Below are positions 8,127 to 13,808 of a DNA stretch of 23,241 nt, one piece after another (position 1 is the stretch's first letter; the number at the start of each line of letters is the position of its first letter). The notes under the pieces are model-generated. The model was given only the letters and a program-made list of their open reading frames with translations, was not told the DNA's origin and made no database searches. A program made the translations under genes and the position numbers. The DNA lies in assembly GCA_964412405.1 (NCBI GenBank), contig CAYPOB010000008.1, forward strand, positions 1 through 23,241, given 5' to 3'. This DNA is from JAJOKI01 sp964412405 (GTDB taxonomy: Archaea > Halobacteriota > UBA148 > JAJOKI01).

Positions 8127-8179
8127 TGGAATAAGGGGATGTTATTCCCTAATTTAGGGAATAAGGGAATCTTATTCCA
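8127..8179. repeat. Nested palindrome
   Basis: The outer arms TGGAATAAG (8127-8135) and CTTATTCCA (8171-8179) enclose a second palindrome, TTATTCCCTA (8142-8151) with TAGGGAATAA (8155-8164). All arms are variants of GGAATAA/TTATTCC, so the block could fold in several alternative ways. It forms the left end of the diverged repeat whose second copy starts at 8929. Confidence 0.55.
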
Positions 8180-8230
8180 TAGGAAAAGGCAGACATGCAA
8201 AAAGTTATCCCACTAGTCTCAACTTAAATC
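8128..8230. repeat. Diverged ~100-bp direct repeat, copy A
   Basis: Copy A aligns with copy B at 8929-9021 in the same orientation: GGAATAA..GTTATTCC, then a TTTAGGG block, then GGAAAA(A)GGCAGA.ATG.AAAAA and a shared tail (ACTAGTCTCAACTTAA against ATTAGTTCAAGTTAAC). By eye the right half is about three-quarters identical, with small indels. The copies flank the zinc-ribbon/TM2 gene and its upstream region. Confidence 0.5.
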
Positions 8231-8260
8231 TTTCTGCCTTGGACATTGTAGAAAACACCA

Positions 8261-8596
8261 TCAAACAACTATTTCACCAGCATTTATTTTTTTTGCTGTT
8301 TCATAGGCGTCATACATGCCATAAATCCACAATAAAGGAGTTGTAAAAAGCCCTATTGCCACAATAATCAAAAAGAATGATATTACATAGGCGATTAGCA
8401 ATACAACTCCTTTGAGGATCTGACCATTATATATTTGACCTGCACCACACCAAATAAACGATGCCAACGCCGCAAGTCCTGGATTTTTGATTTGGGTTGT
8501 CGGTGCCATCGCTCTTACCCCGCACTTTATGCATATTTCCGCTTTCACATCTATCTTTTCTCCACAATTGGAGCAAAATTTGGTTTCGTCAGTCAT
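8261..8596 (-). CDS. Zinc-ribbon plus TM2-like membrane protein
   Basis: An 111-aa small membrane protein of unknown biochemical role. Residues 6-30 form a zinc ribbon with two CxxC pairs (FCSNCGEKIDVKAEICIKCG). After a short linker come two hydrophobic segments: PGLAALASFIWCGAGQIYNGQ, with the G-GQ-YNG signature of TM2-domain proteins, and a longer VVLLIAYVISFFLIIVAIGLF helix, ending in WIYGMYDAYETAKKINAG, which is also typical of TM2 proteins. I start it at the ATG at 8596, because AAGGAGG lies 5 bp upstream on the minus strand, rather than at a further upstream start at 8626 with no such site. It stands alone, flanked by diverged repeats, in an accessory-looking region. Confidence 0.8.
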   Translation of the reverse strand: MTDETKFCSNCGEKIDVKAEICIKCGVRAMAPTTQIKNPGLAALASFIWCGAGQIYNGQILKGVVLLIAYVISFFLIIVAIGLFTTPLLWIYGMYDAYETAKKINAGEIVV

Positions 8597-8765
8597 TTTA
8601 TGCCTCCTTGTCTCTGCCACAGTCATAATGAGATGATTTTGACTCTATGGAAAACCCACCTCACAACTTTACCAATTTAGTTGTTCTGTTAGTTCCCATG
8701 AGTTGTCACCTCTTTTCTTATTAGATAGTTTACATTTGACCTTTAAATATTTTCTCCTTTCCTAA

Positions 8766-8849
8766 GCTTTGCACCTTTAATACCATTTTTCGAGTATTTT
8801 AGGTGCAAGTTGCTGAATTTAGGTGCAAAAGGTATTTTAAGTGCAAAGC
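8766..8849. promoter_or_regulatory. Inverted-repeat and TTTAGGTGCAA array
   Basis: Arms of 19 bp at 8766-8784 and 8831-8849 are inverted repeats (16 of 19 paired). Between and within them the motif TTTAGGTGCAA occurs at 8798 and 8818, with a one-mismatch version TTTAAGTGCAA at 8836 and an inverted version in the left arm. Copy spacing is 20 and 18 bp, about two helical turns. It lies upstream of the zinc-ribbon/TM2 gene and looks like an operator or protein-binding array; no bound factor can be named. Confidence 0.4.
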
Positions 8850-8928
8850 TGTCATTATTTTTACTTTTTGTATGGGGAACGTTGAAAATGGTTGTTTTGG
8901 GACAGATGAAAAGGTTGTTTTTGAGAAT

Positions 8929-9021
8929 GGAATAAAAGGGGGGTTATTCCATGATTTAGGGGTATGTTTTGTGGAAAAAGGCAGAGATGAAAAAGAGTTT
9001 ACCATTAGTTCAAGTTAACTT
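8929..9021. repeat. Diverged ~100-bp direct repeat, copy B
   Basis: Partner of copy A. It has lost the perfect nested palindrome at its left end (GGAATAAAAGGGGGGTTATTCC) but keeps the GGCAGAGATG core and the tail. No coding function is apparent on either strand here; the 472 bp from 8597 to 9068 contain this repeat, the inverted-repeat array at 8766-8849 and AT-rich promoter-like DNA. Confidence 0.5.
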
Positions 9022-9068
9022 TAACCTCCATCGCCGTTTAATTTTTTCTGGAAGAGTTCTCTATATAT

Positions 9069-9287
9069 TTATATCGTCACAGCTACAGTTGTTTCCTTAG
9101 CTTCCCTGGATGGTTTAATGGGGACACCTTCCTCAGCGAGGGCACTTAAATATAATTTGATGGCTTCTTTGATGTTCTTCTTGGCATTCCCCTCTGTTTT
9201 ACCCTGAGAAATACAGCCTGGCAGAGAGGGCACGGTTGCAATATACCAGCCATCCTCATCTCGTTCGATTAGGACTTTGAATTTCAT
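9069..9287 (-). CDS. HicB-like (UPF0150) protein, solitary
   Basis: A 72-aa protein with the partial RNase-H-like HicB fold: MKFKVLIERDEDGWYIATVP, then SLPGCISQGKTEGNAKKNIKEAIKLYL, the characteristic PgC.sqG.t.eeA..ni.eAi pattern. HicB proteins usually neutralise the HicA mRNA interferase. I see no HicA in the neighbouring 100-300 bp on either strand, and this protein lacks the extra C-terminal HTH found in longer HicB antitoxins, so it belongs to the common stand-alone archaeal type. The ATG at 9287 was chosen over an upstream start because GGTG precedes it and the family begins at MKFKV. The surrounding minus-strand neighbours are VapBC modules. Confidence 0.8.
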   Translation of the reverse strand: MKFKVLIERDEDGWYIATVPSLPGCISQGKTEGNAKKNIKEAIKLYLSALAEEGVPIKPSREAKETTVAVTI

Positions 9288-9385
9288 CACGCACACCTTT
9301 ACAAGCGTATAAGTTTGTTTCAGTTTAAAAACTTTGCACTGACCATCATTTATCTTAGGTGTTATATATCTTCTCACAGCGCTGT

Positions 9386-9411
9386 CGTGGCTGAGAAAAT
9401 GATATTTCTAT
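9386..9411 (+). repeat. Direct repeat copy 2: duplicate of the ilvC 3' end
   Basis: 24 of 26 positions match the ilvC tail at 7633-7658. The copy abuts and slightly overlaps the 3' end of the VapC gene on the other strand. Read on the plus strand it still encodes LSWLRK-stop, but no longer ilvC sequence precedes it. Confidence 0.55.
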
Positions 9412-9818
9412 AACACCTCGAAGAATTCCTCAATTTTCTTCTTCATCTCCTTATCATAACTCTTAAATGGTATCTTCAGTTCATCTGCTATCTGAAGGAC
9501 GACCGCATCTACTCCTTTTAACTTCATCTCCACTGCGATTTCAGATGCACGAATCATCCTCTTCTTGTTGAGATCGTATGTCTTTACTTTGCCCCCTGTA
9601 ATCCACCCAGCCATTACCTCTGTGGCCTCTCTTGCAGATTCGCCGTCTATCCTTCTGCTTATCGCTCCAGCGATCTCCACGACCACAATCCTTGAGATAT
9701 GTGCCCTGCATCTCCCCGTCTCGACACGTCCCATGAAATCCATCGCATCCATATGAAAAGGGTCTTTTTCGATGAGCGAAGAGATGAAGACGTTTGTATC
9801 TACTACAATATCGCTCAT
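9408..9818 (-). CDS. vapC: VapC-type PIN-domain ribonuclease toxin, module 1
   Basis: A 136-aa PIN-domain protein, expected to cleave RNA when freed from its antitoxin. The acidic metal site is complete: Asp7 in VVDTNVF, Glu48 in VVVEIAGAI, Asp104 in LKGVDAVVLQIAD and Asp122 in FKSYDKEM. The ATG at 9816-9818 overlaps the antitoxin stop in an ATGA, the normal coupled arrangement of vapBC, which is why I rejected a longer frame that starts inside the antitoxin gene. Its 3' end touches the duplicate of the ilvC tail. The RNA target cannot be predicted. Confidence 0.9.
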   Translation of the reverse strand: MSDIVVDTNVFISSLIEKDPFHMDAMDFMGRVETGRCRAHISRIVVVEIAGAISRRIDGESAREATEVMAGWITGGKVKTYDLNKKRMIRASEIAVEMKLKGVDAVVLQIADELKIPFKSYDKEMKKKIEEFFEVL

Positions 9819-10048
9819 TCTCCCCTGTCCTCTCTTATCGCTTGAACCGCAGATGTATCTGGCCATCGCCTGCTAATCTTCTCTTTCAGCTTCTTCCACC
9901 GTTCAAATTGATTTAAAACAGGTTTTATCAGTATTCCCTCATCGGTCTCGATCTCCTCTACCAGCATTCCCGGGCTGATGTCGAACTTCTCTCTCAACCT
10001 TTTAATCAGGGTTACCTGTCCTTTTTGTCCTACTAAGATTTGTGTCAT
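9815..10048 (-). CDS. vapB: AbrB/MazE-type antitoxin (VapB), module 1
   Basis: A 77-aa antitoxin. The N-terminal swapped-hairpin AbrB/SpoVT fold is recognisable in ILVGQKGQVTLIKRLREKFD followed by ISPGMLVEEIETDEGILIKP, the usual kGQVtlPk.lRekl.i..G pattern. The Arg/Trp-rich C-terminal tail (FERWKKLKEKISRRW) would wrap the toxin. It precedes and overlaps the PIN toxin by 4 bp. The promoter upstream carries a TATA box and an AGTAATACTTA sequence shared with the second module, a likely autoregulatory site. Confidence 0.85.
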   Translation of the reverse strand: MTQILVGQKGQVTLIKRLREKFDISPGMLVEEIETDEGILIKPVLNQFERWKKLKEKISRRWPDTSAVQAIREDRGE

Positions 10049-10058
10049 GACTAATCAC

Positions 10059-10091
10059 AAGTAATACTTAGATGCATTCATACTTATAAAT
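10059..10091 (-). promoter_or_regulatory. vapBC module 1 promoter with palindromic operator
   Basis: On the minus strand a TATA box (ATTTATAAGT, 10082-10091) lies about 35-40 bp before the antitoxin ATG. The odd palindrome AAGTA-A-TACTT (10059-10069) falls around the expected transcription start. The 11-mer AGTAATACTTA (10060-10070) recurs with one change, AGTTATACTTA, at the same relative place in module 2. Confidence 0.5.
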
Positions 10092-10174
10092 GTTTCTGAC
10101 TAAATTGAGTAAGGTGCCAACGAACAAAGGCATAATAAGTAGCAACAATCGCATACCTACTCAGAATAGGGCGA

Positions 10175-10576
10175 TTACCGCATCCACTCCCTATTCAACA
10201 TAGCTATCTTATCGAAATCATGGTCCTCTGAGATGACTGTATAAACACCGTGAGTTATGGCGCACGCGGCATGGATGGCATCTCTTGGATCGAGTTTGTA
10301 TTGTTTGATCAGGGCCAAAGACTTCCATAGCACTTCGTCATCCACGCTGATAAAAATGAGATTCGGCATCGTCAGAAACGCCTCTCCGGCTCGCAGGGCA
10401 GCATCGGACCCTTTCTCCTTTTTGACCTTCCAGAACACTTCATCAAATGTCAGTGCAGATGTCGCTGCCATTAGCTTTCCAACTCTTACATTCTCCAGCA
10501 GATTTCTAGCCCGCTCTCCCCTCTCATCCGCATATAGAATCGCATAGATGAGGACGGTGGAATCCAGATATATCAA
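10175..10576 (-). CDS. vapC: VapC-type PIN-domain ribonuclease toxin, module 2
   Basis: A 133-aa PIN-domain protein, paralogous in fold to module 1 but not a recent duplicate. The catalytic acids are visible as Asp5 (IYLDSTVLI), Glu46 (TFDEVFWKV), Asp99 (KLDPRDAIHAA) and Asp118/Asp120 in ISEDHDFDKI, the complete PIN set. The DPRDAIHAACA helix is typical of archaeal VapC proteins. Its ATG overlaps the antitoxin stop by 4 bp. The stop is 126 bp upstream of the module 1 start in the same direction, so two complete modules lie in tandem, each with its own promoter. Confidence 0.9.
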   Translation of the reverse strand: MIYLDSTVLIYAILYADERGERARNLLENVRVGKLMAATSALTFDEVFWKVKKEKGSDAALRAGEAFLTMPNLIFISVDDEVLWKSLALIKQYKLDPRDAIHAACAITHGVYTVISEDHDFDKIAMLNREWMR

Positions 10577-10824
10577 CCCAATCGCTCCTCAAGCCCCCCC
10601 TCATGTGCATCGTGCGGATGTATCCTTCTGGTGACAAGTGGAGTAGACTTAGCGATTTCCCGAAATATTTTGACAGCATCACCCCTGGGTTTTTCAAGAA
10701 TGAGTTTGTCACCCTCCATCTTGAAGATCACCTCAGATCGCGGGAATATTTTTAGCGCTTTCCTGAACGCCTGTGGGATGACCACCTGACCTTTTGGTCC
10801 AATCTTCATCTCTATCTCTAACAT
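10573..10824 (-). CDS. vapB: AbrB-type antitoxin (VapB), module 2
   Basis: An 83-aa antitoxin with a textbook AbrB DNA-binding hairpin: MKIGPKGQVVIPQAFRKALKI, then FPRSEVIFKMEGDKLILEKP. The C-terminal segment (residues ~48-83) is a charged, histidine-containing tail (RRIHPHDAHEGG) expected to bind the toxin. The reading frame overlaps the PIN toxin start by 4 bp (ATGA). It is probably autorepressing through the palindrome at 10835-10854. It differs enough from the module 1 antitoxin that cognate pairing should be specific, although the promoter sites look alike. Confidence 0.88.
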   Translation of the reverse strand: MLEIEMKIGPKGQVVIPQAFRKALKIFPRSEVIFKMEGDKLILEKPRGDAVKIFREIAKSTPLVTRRIHPHDAHEGGLEERLG

Positions 10825-10834
10825 TCCTACACCT

Positions 10835-10866
10835 AGTTATACTTATGTATTACTGCTATTTATACT
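10835..10866 (-). promoter_or_regulatory. vapBC module 2 promoter with palindromic operator
   Basis: A minus-strand TATA box AGTATAAATA (10857-10866) is followed toward the gene by AGTTATAC-TTAT-GTATTACT (10835-10854), a palindrome with 7 of 8 pairs. The operator begins between the box and the expected start site, the same geometry as in module 1. Its half AGTTATACTTA matches the module 1 AGTAATACTTA at 10 of 11 bases. Confidence 0.5.
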
Positions 10867-10884
10867 CTTGGACTGAAAACACGT

Positions 10885-11669
10885 TCATCTCGGGCCTTCG
10901 ATCATTCGCGCAAGAGGCATAATGAGTATGCCGAGCGTGACTGCGATGATGCCCGCGACGAATATGGCATCGAATATACCTGCGCCTCCTATCGAGAGAA
11001 GGGTCAACGTGGGCGGTTGATATGCCAATATCTCATTTAGTCGAAGCATATCGGCGCCGACCAAAATCCCCATCGAACTGGAGAGAGGGCGTGGGACCGA
11101 TTTCATATCCCATATCTTTTTCGATGTTGAAATCCCTTCGGGATTACAACTCTCGCAGATGTTGCAGTCCCTACGGGACTGCAACTCCACCAGATGTTCC
11201 ATCTGGTGCATCTTCGAACTGCGACATAACCCGATGCCGATCATCGCGGCCACCAAGGATGGCAGNNNNNNNNNNNNNNNNNNNNNNNNNNNNNNNNNNN
11301 NNNNNNNNNNNNNNNNNNNNNNNNNNNNNNNNNNNNNNNNNNNNNNNNNNNNNNNNNNNNNNNNNTCTTCGAACTGCGACATAACCCGATGCCGATCATC
11401 GCGGCCACCAAGGATGGCAGATAGATGTTACTGATTAATACGCCCTTTCCTGCAATAAACTCGGACAGATGGTATGCTATAACTGCCACAACAGCGACAC
11501 CGATCAAACAATCCATAAACGATGCTCTGCCACTCTTTACCATCCTGGCAGATATTACAACAGGGATAAGGCACCCTGCCACGTTAATGGCGAGTATAGT
11601 ATTTTCATACCAGTAAATCGGTATGTCCGGTATAAACCTGAATGCGACAATCGAACCGAACAATAGCAC
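10885..11669 (-). CDS. DUF1614 integral membrane protein, interrupted by an assembly gap and carrying a palindromic insert
   Basis: Multi-pass membrane protein of unknown function, assigned to DUF1614 from the C-terminal LLSIGGAGIFDAIFVAGIIAV and the ILVGADMLRLNEI segment. As printed the frame is split by 100 N, but deleting the Ns plus one 55-bp overlap copy (155 bp) gives one open frame of 630 bp (209 aa). It starts at a GTG (11669), since an in-frame TAG lies 30 bp upstream; the N-terminus may be shorter than in relatives. Order: a transmembrane helix (LLFGSIVAFRFIP), two more, NIYLPSLVAAMIGIGLC, then a hydrophilic stretch of about 40 residues encoded by a palindromic element (MHQMEHLVELQSRRDCN..., four Cys nearby), then the remaining helices. 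Relatives should have only a short loop here. A TATA-like TTTATTTAAA lies near 11722-11737 on this strand. Confidence 0.7.
11126..11226 (-). repeat. Composite palindromic element, copy 1 (in frame inside DUF1614)
   Basis: Read on the minus strand: TGTCGCAG; a hairpin CACCAGATG with loop GAA (11188-11208); a perfect 11-bp hairpin GTTGCAGTCCC with loop GTA (11161-11185); the closing arm CTGCGAGA (11151-11158), which pairs with the opening TGTCGCAG at 7 of 8 positions; and a further hairpin GTTGTAATCCC/GGGATTTCAAC with loop GAA (11126-11150). The whole block is open in the DUF1614 frame. It shares 12-13 bp before and about 20 bp after its CACCAGAT hairpin, and its right end GGGACTGCAACAT, with the copy at 16801-16934. 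Gap 2 begins at its edge, as expected for a multicopy sequence. Confidence 0.75.
11211..11420. other. Assembly gap 2: 100 N between two identical 55-bp contig ends
   Basis: Bases 11211-11265 and 11366-11420 are identical over exactly 55 bp, with exactly 100 N between. It has the same signature as gap 1. Here the correction can be tested internally: removing 155 bp joins the two halves of the DUF1614 gene in frame, with YLPSLVAAMIGIGLCRSS read only once. Confidence 0.88.
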
Positions 11670-11733
11670 AAGCGTTTCAAAAACAGTGAATCCTATTGTC
11701 TAACTGGTTTCCAAACATTGATTTTAAATAAAC

Positions 11734-11919
11734 CTATTTATTTTTAGGACCTAACACGGTTTTTTCAGACCGCGCAATCTTCCTTCTGACATGGCCCGTA
11801 GAATCGTATCTCTGTCCAGGTCCAGGTCGTTTGGTTGTAGCCTCGCCCTTTGGAACGAGTCTGATTCTTCCCTTTCTCCCCTTTATCTGAATCCATTCTA
11901 CACTTCCTGTTTTACCCAA
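11734..11919 (-). CDS. DUF5350 family small basic protein
   Basis: A 61-aa, strongly basic protein (GKTGSVEWIQIKGRKGRIRLVPKGEATTKRPGPGQRY...) that I recognise as the archaeal DUF5350 family; no biochemical function is known to me. The basic IKGRKGRIRLVPK core would suit nucleic-acid or ribosome binding, which is inference. The start is a TTG at 11917-11919, preceded at a good distance by AAGGAGGGAGGAT, so a rare start codon is offset by a very strong ribosome-binding site located inside the gatE end. It lies 2 bp after gatE and is probably the last gene of argH-gatD-gatE. It may be co-expressed with tRNA amidation for a translational reason. Confidence 0.75.
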   Translation of the reverse strand: MGKTGSVEWIQIKGRKGRIRLVPKGEATTKRPGPGQRYDSTGHVRRKIARSEKTVLGPKNK

Positions 11920-11921
11920 AA

Positions 11922-13808
11922 TTATCCTCCCTCCTTTATAATGTCGCTGACCTTTTCTTTAAGAATTGTGCTGACAAGCTTCCCATCTACTTTGCCTCTG
12001 AGTTCAATCATCACCACACCCATCAAAGGTCCGATTACTCCATATCCTTTTTCTTTGATAAAGGCTCTCTTTGATTGTACGACCTTCTCTATAACACTTT
12101 CGATTGCCATCTTATCCAGCGTCTGCAGGCCAGCTTCAGAGGCAATTTCTTCTGCAGTTTTATCCGGATTGTTTGCCAGACCTTCAAGTACCCGGGGAAT
12201 TCCTTCTTTGGCAATTTTGTTAGTACATATCAATTCAAACAATTCGATGAAATGCATAGCCTCCAAATTCTGAACGGGTATGCCCTCTCTCTTAAGTTCT
12301 GAAGTCGTTGCCTCTATGGTCATGACCACCAGGGTTGGAGAGATGTCCAATCTCATAATTCGTTCGAAAAGAGGTGCGTTTGCCGAACGTGTGATCAATT
12401 CTGCAAGTTCCTCGTTAAGACCATAGTCCTTCATATATCGCTCTTTGCGCTCCTGAAACAGTTCTGGAAGGGAGCACTTGATTCGCTTCAACCTCTTTTT
12501 GGATATTCTGACGGGCAGCACGTCCGTTTCTGGATACATTCGTGCGGCGCCGGAAAGCGGTCTCATATAGGTAGAATTGCCATCCGGCAGAGCGCGTCTT
12601 GTCTCTTCGGGCACTCCGTCCAGTGCCTCATTGGCCCGCTTAACTACGGCATTCAGTGCAGAACGCACCCGCACCTCATCGCCTGCGGCTATCACGATGC
12701 AGTCGTCTGGACCTGTACGAAGTTTTTTACGGATTATATTGACCTCTCCATCTATGATGCCGTGTTTTGGTAGTTCGTCGGTGTGAAAAATTCCGCCCAC
12801 GCCAAATCGTTTTGCCCGGTCTGAGAATTCGGTGCCCAGCCTGCGGTTGGACTGGATCTCGCGCCCCACCAATCCGCCGAATTTGGGGAGATTGACAGCC
12901 ATAGTGATGCCGTCTTTCAGTGCATTTTCGATCACCGTGCACATGGTATTGGCAAATATGCCACTTACATCTATCACCTTGGCTTTTATCCTTCTGGCAC
13001 CGCGCTTCTTGAGTTCCTCGCTAATCCCCAATAACCCTACTTGGCGGATTATCTCGTTCTCCACGATCGGCTTTATCAAATTGAGAGTCTGCACGCCTTT
13101 TATCTCGACCCTTGCCCCCTCTGCAATCGAGATGTTGATATCCTGTCGAATGGTGCCTATGCCTCTTTTTACTTTTCCAGTAGAACGCAAGACACTCCCG
13201 ATGTGCTCAGCAACGGAACGCGCCTGTTCGGGCGTTGTGATATCTGGCGCAGTTCCTATTTCGACCAATGGGATTCCCAATCGATCAAGTGAATATGTCA
13301 TGTCGTCCCCGGATACATTTTGTGCCGCATCTTCCTCTAAACAGAGTATATCGATTCGAACCGCACTGCCATCTACGACGACGCTTCCGTTCGAGGCGAT
13401 AAGAGCGGTTCGCTGAAAACCTGACGTGTTTGACCCATCTATGACTATCTTCCTCATCATGTGGGTTTCATCGACCACCACCATATTCAACAAGAGAGCG
13501 ACTTCAAGCGATATGTCCAGAGCCTCTGAATTTAACACTCGCGGCGGTTCCTCATCATTTTCAACTAAACATGTCGTGTCATACCCCTTATAGACGAACC
13601 GTCGCTGCACCTGCATCGCTTCCAGGACTGCCCTGTCAATTTCGCCCAATTCGCTTTCGGTCATATGGAGGTGCCGATGTATTTCATAAATCGAGTCATT
13701 ATTATCCCTCAACCTCGTTGGACAACCACAGAACAATTTACTCACAGTATCCAATTGTTGATGAACTTCCAGGCCAGCCTTCAGCCCTAATCGCCGATAG
13801 TCAACCAT
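11922..13808 (-). CDS. gatE: Archaeal Glu-tRNA(Gln) amidotransferase subunit E
   Basis: With GatD it converts misacylated Glu-tRNA(Gln) to Gln-tRNA(Gln); GatE activates the glutamyl ester with ATP and recognises the tRNA. The 628-aa length is normal. The GatB-like cradle begins with GLKAGLEVHQQLDTVSKLFC and includes RQDINISIAEGARVEIKGVQ (around residue 225). The middle holds the AspRS-like GAD insertion specific to GatE (about 270-400), and the C-terminus is the helical YqeY-like tail (about 490-628, containing GVIGPLMGVVMIELRGKVDG). I take the ATG at 13808 (MVDYRRLGLKAG) rather than a GTG five codons upstream; either way it overlaps gatD, by 8 bp with the ATG. Gene order argH-gatD-gatE-DUF5350, all minus strand. 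Confidence 0.95.
   Translation of the reverse strand: MVDYRRLGLKAGLEVHQQLDTVSKLFCGCPTRLRDNNDSIYEIHRHLHMTESELGEIDRAVLEAMQVQRRFVYKGYDTTCLVENDEEPPRVLNSEALDISLEVALLLNMVVVDETHMMRKIVIDGSNTSGFQRTALIASNGSVVVDGSAVRIDILCLEEDAAQNVSGDDMTYSLDRLGIPLVEIGTAPDITTPEQARSVAEHIGSVLRSTGKVKRGIGTIRQDINISIAEGARVEIKGVQTLNLIKPIVENEIIRQVGLLGISEELKKRGARRIKAKVIDVSGIFANTMCTVIENALKDGITMAVNLPKFGGLVGREIQSNRRLGTEFSDRAKRFGVGGIFHTDELPKHGIIDGEVNIIRKKLRTGPDDCIVIAAGDEVRVRSALNAVVKRANEALDGVPEETRRALPDGNSTYMRPLSGAARMYPETDVLPVRISKKRLKRIKCSLPELFQERKERYMKDYGLNEELAELITRSANAPLFERIMRLDISPTLVVMTIEATTSELKREGIPVQNLEAMHFIELFELICTNKIAKEGIPRVLEGLANNPDKTAEEIASEAGLQTLDKMAIESVIEKVVQSKRAFIKEKGYGVIGPLMGVVMIELRGKVDGKLVSTILKEKVSDIIKEGG

Noticed and set aside
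8009..8200. Minus-strand open frame of 63 codons with a NxIPLF-like repeat
   Set aside because: It is produced by the GGAATAA/TTATTCC palindrome and the hairpin at 8041; no ribosome-binding site and no family resemblance.
8799..9018. Open frames on both strands across the second diverged repeat
   Set aside because: Both are low-complexity translations of repeat DNA (Phe/Pro/Lys-rich), without start signals or similarity to known proteins.
9288..9407. A missing HicA toxin next to the HicB-like gene
   Set aside because: I looked for the dsRBD-like HicA pattern (G..hhR..GSHhh) on both strands on either side and found none; the HicB-like protein appears to be solitary.
11126..11208. Possible CRISPR repeats (GTTGCAGTCCC..GGGACTGCAAC and GTTGTAATCCC look like half repeats)
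   Set aside because: There are no regularly spaced identical direct repeats and no spacers; the units are different hairpins next to each other, and the DNA is in frame in a gene.
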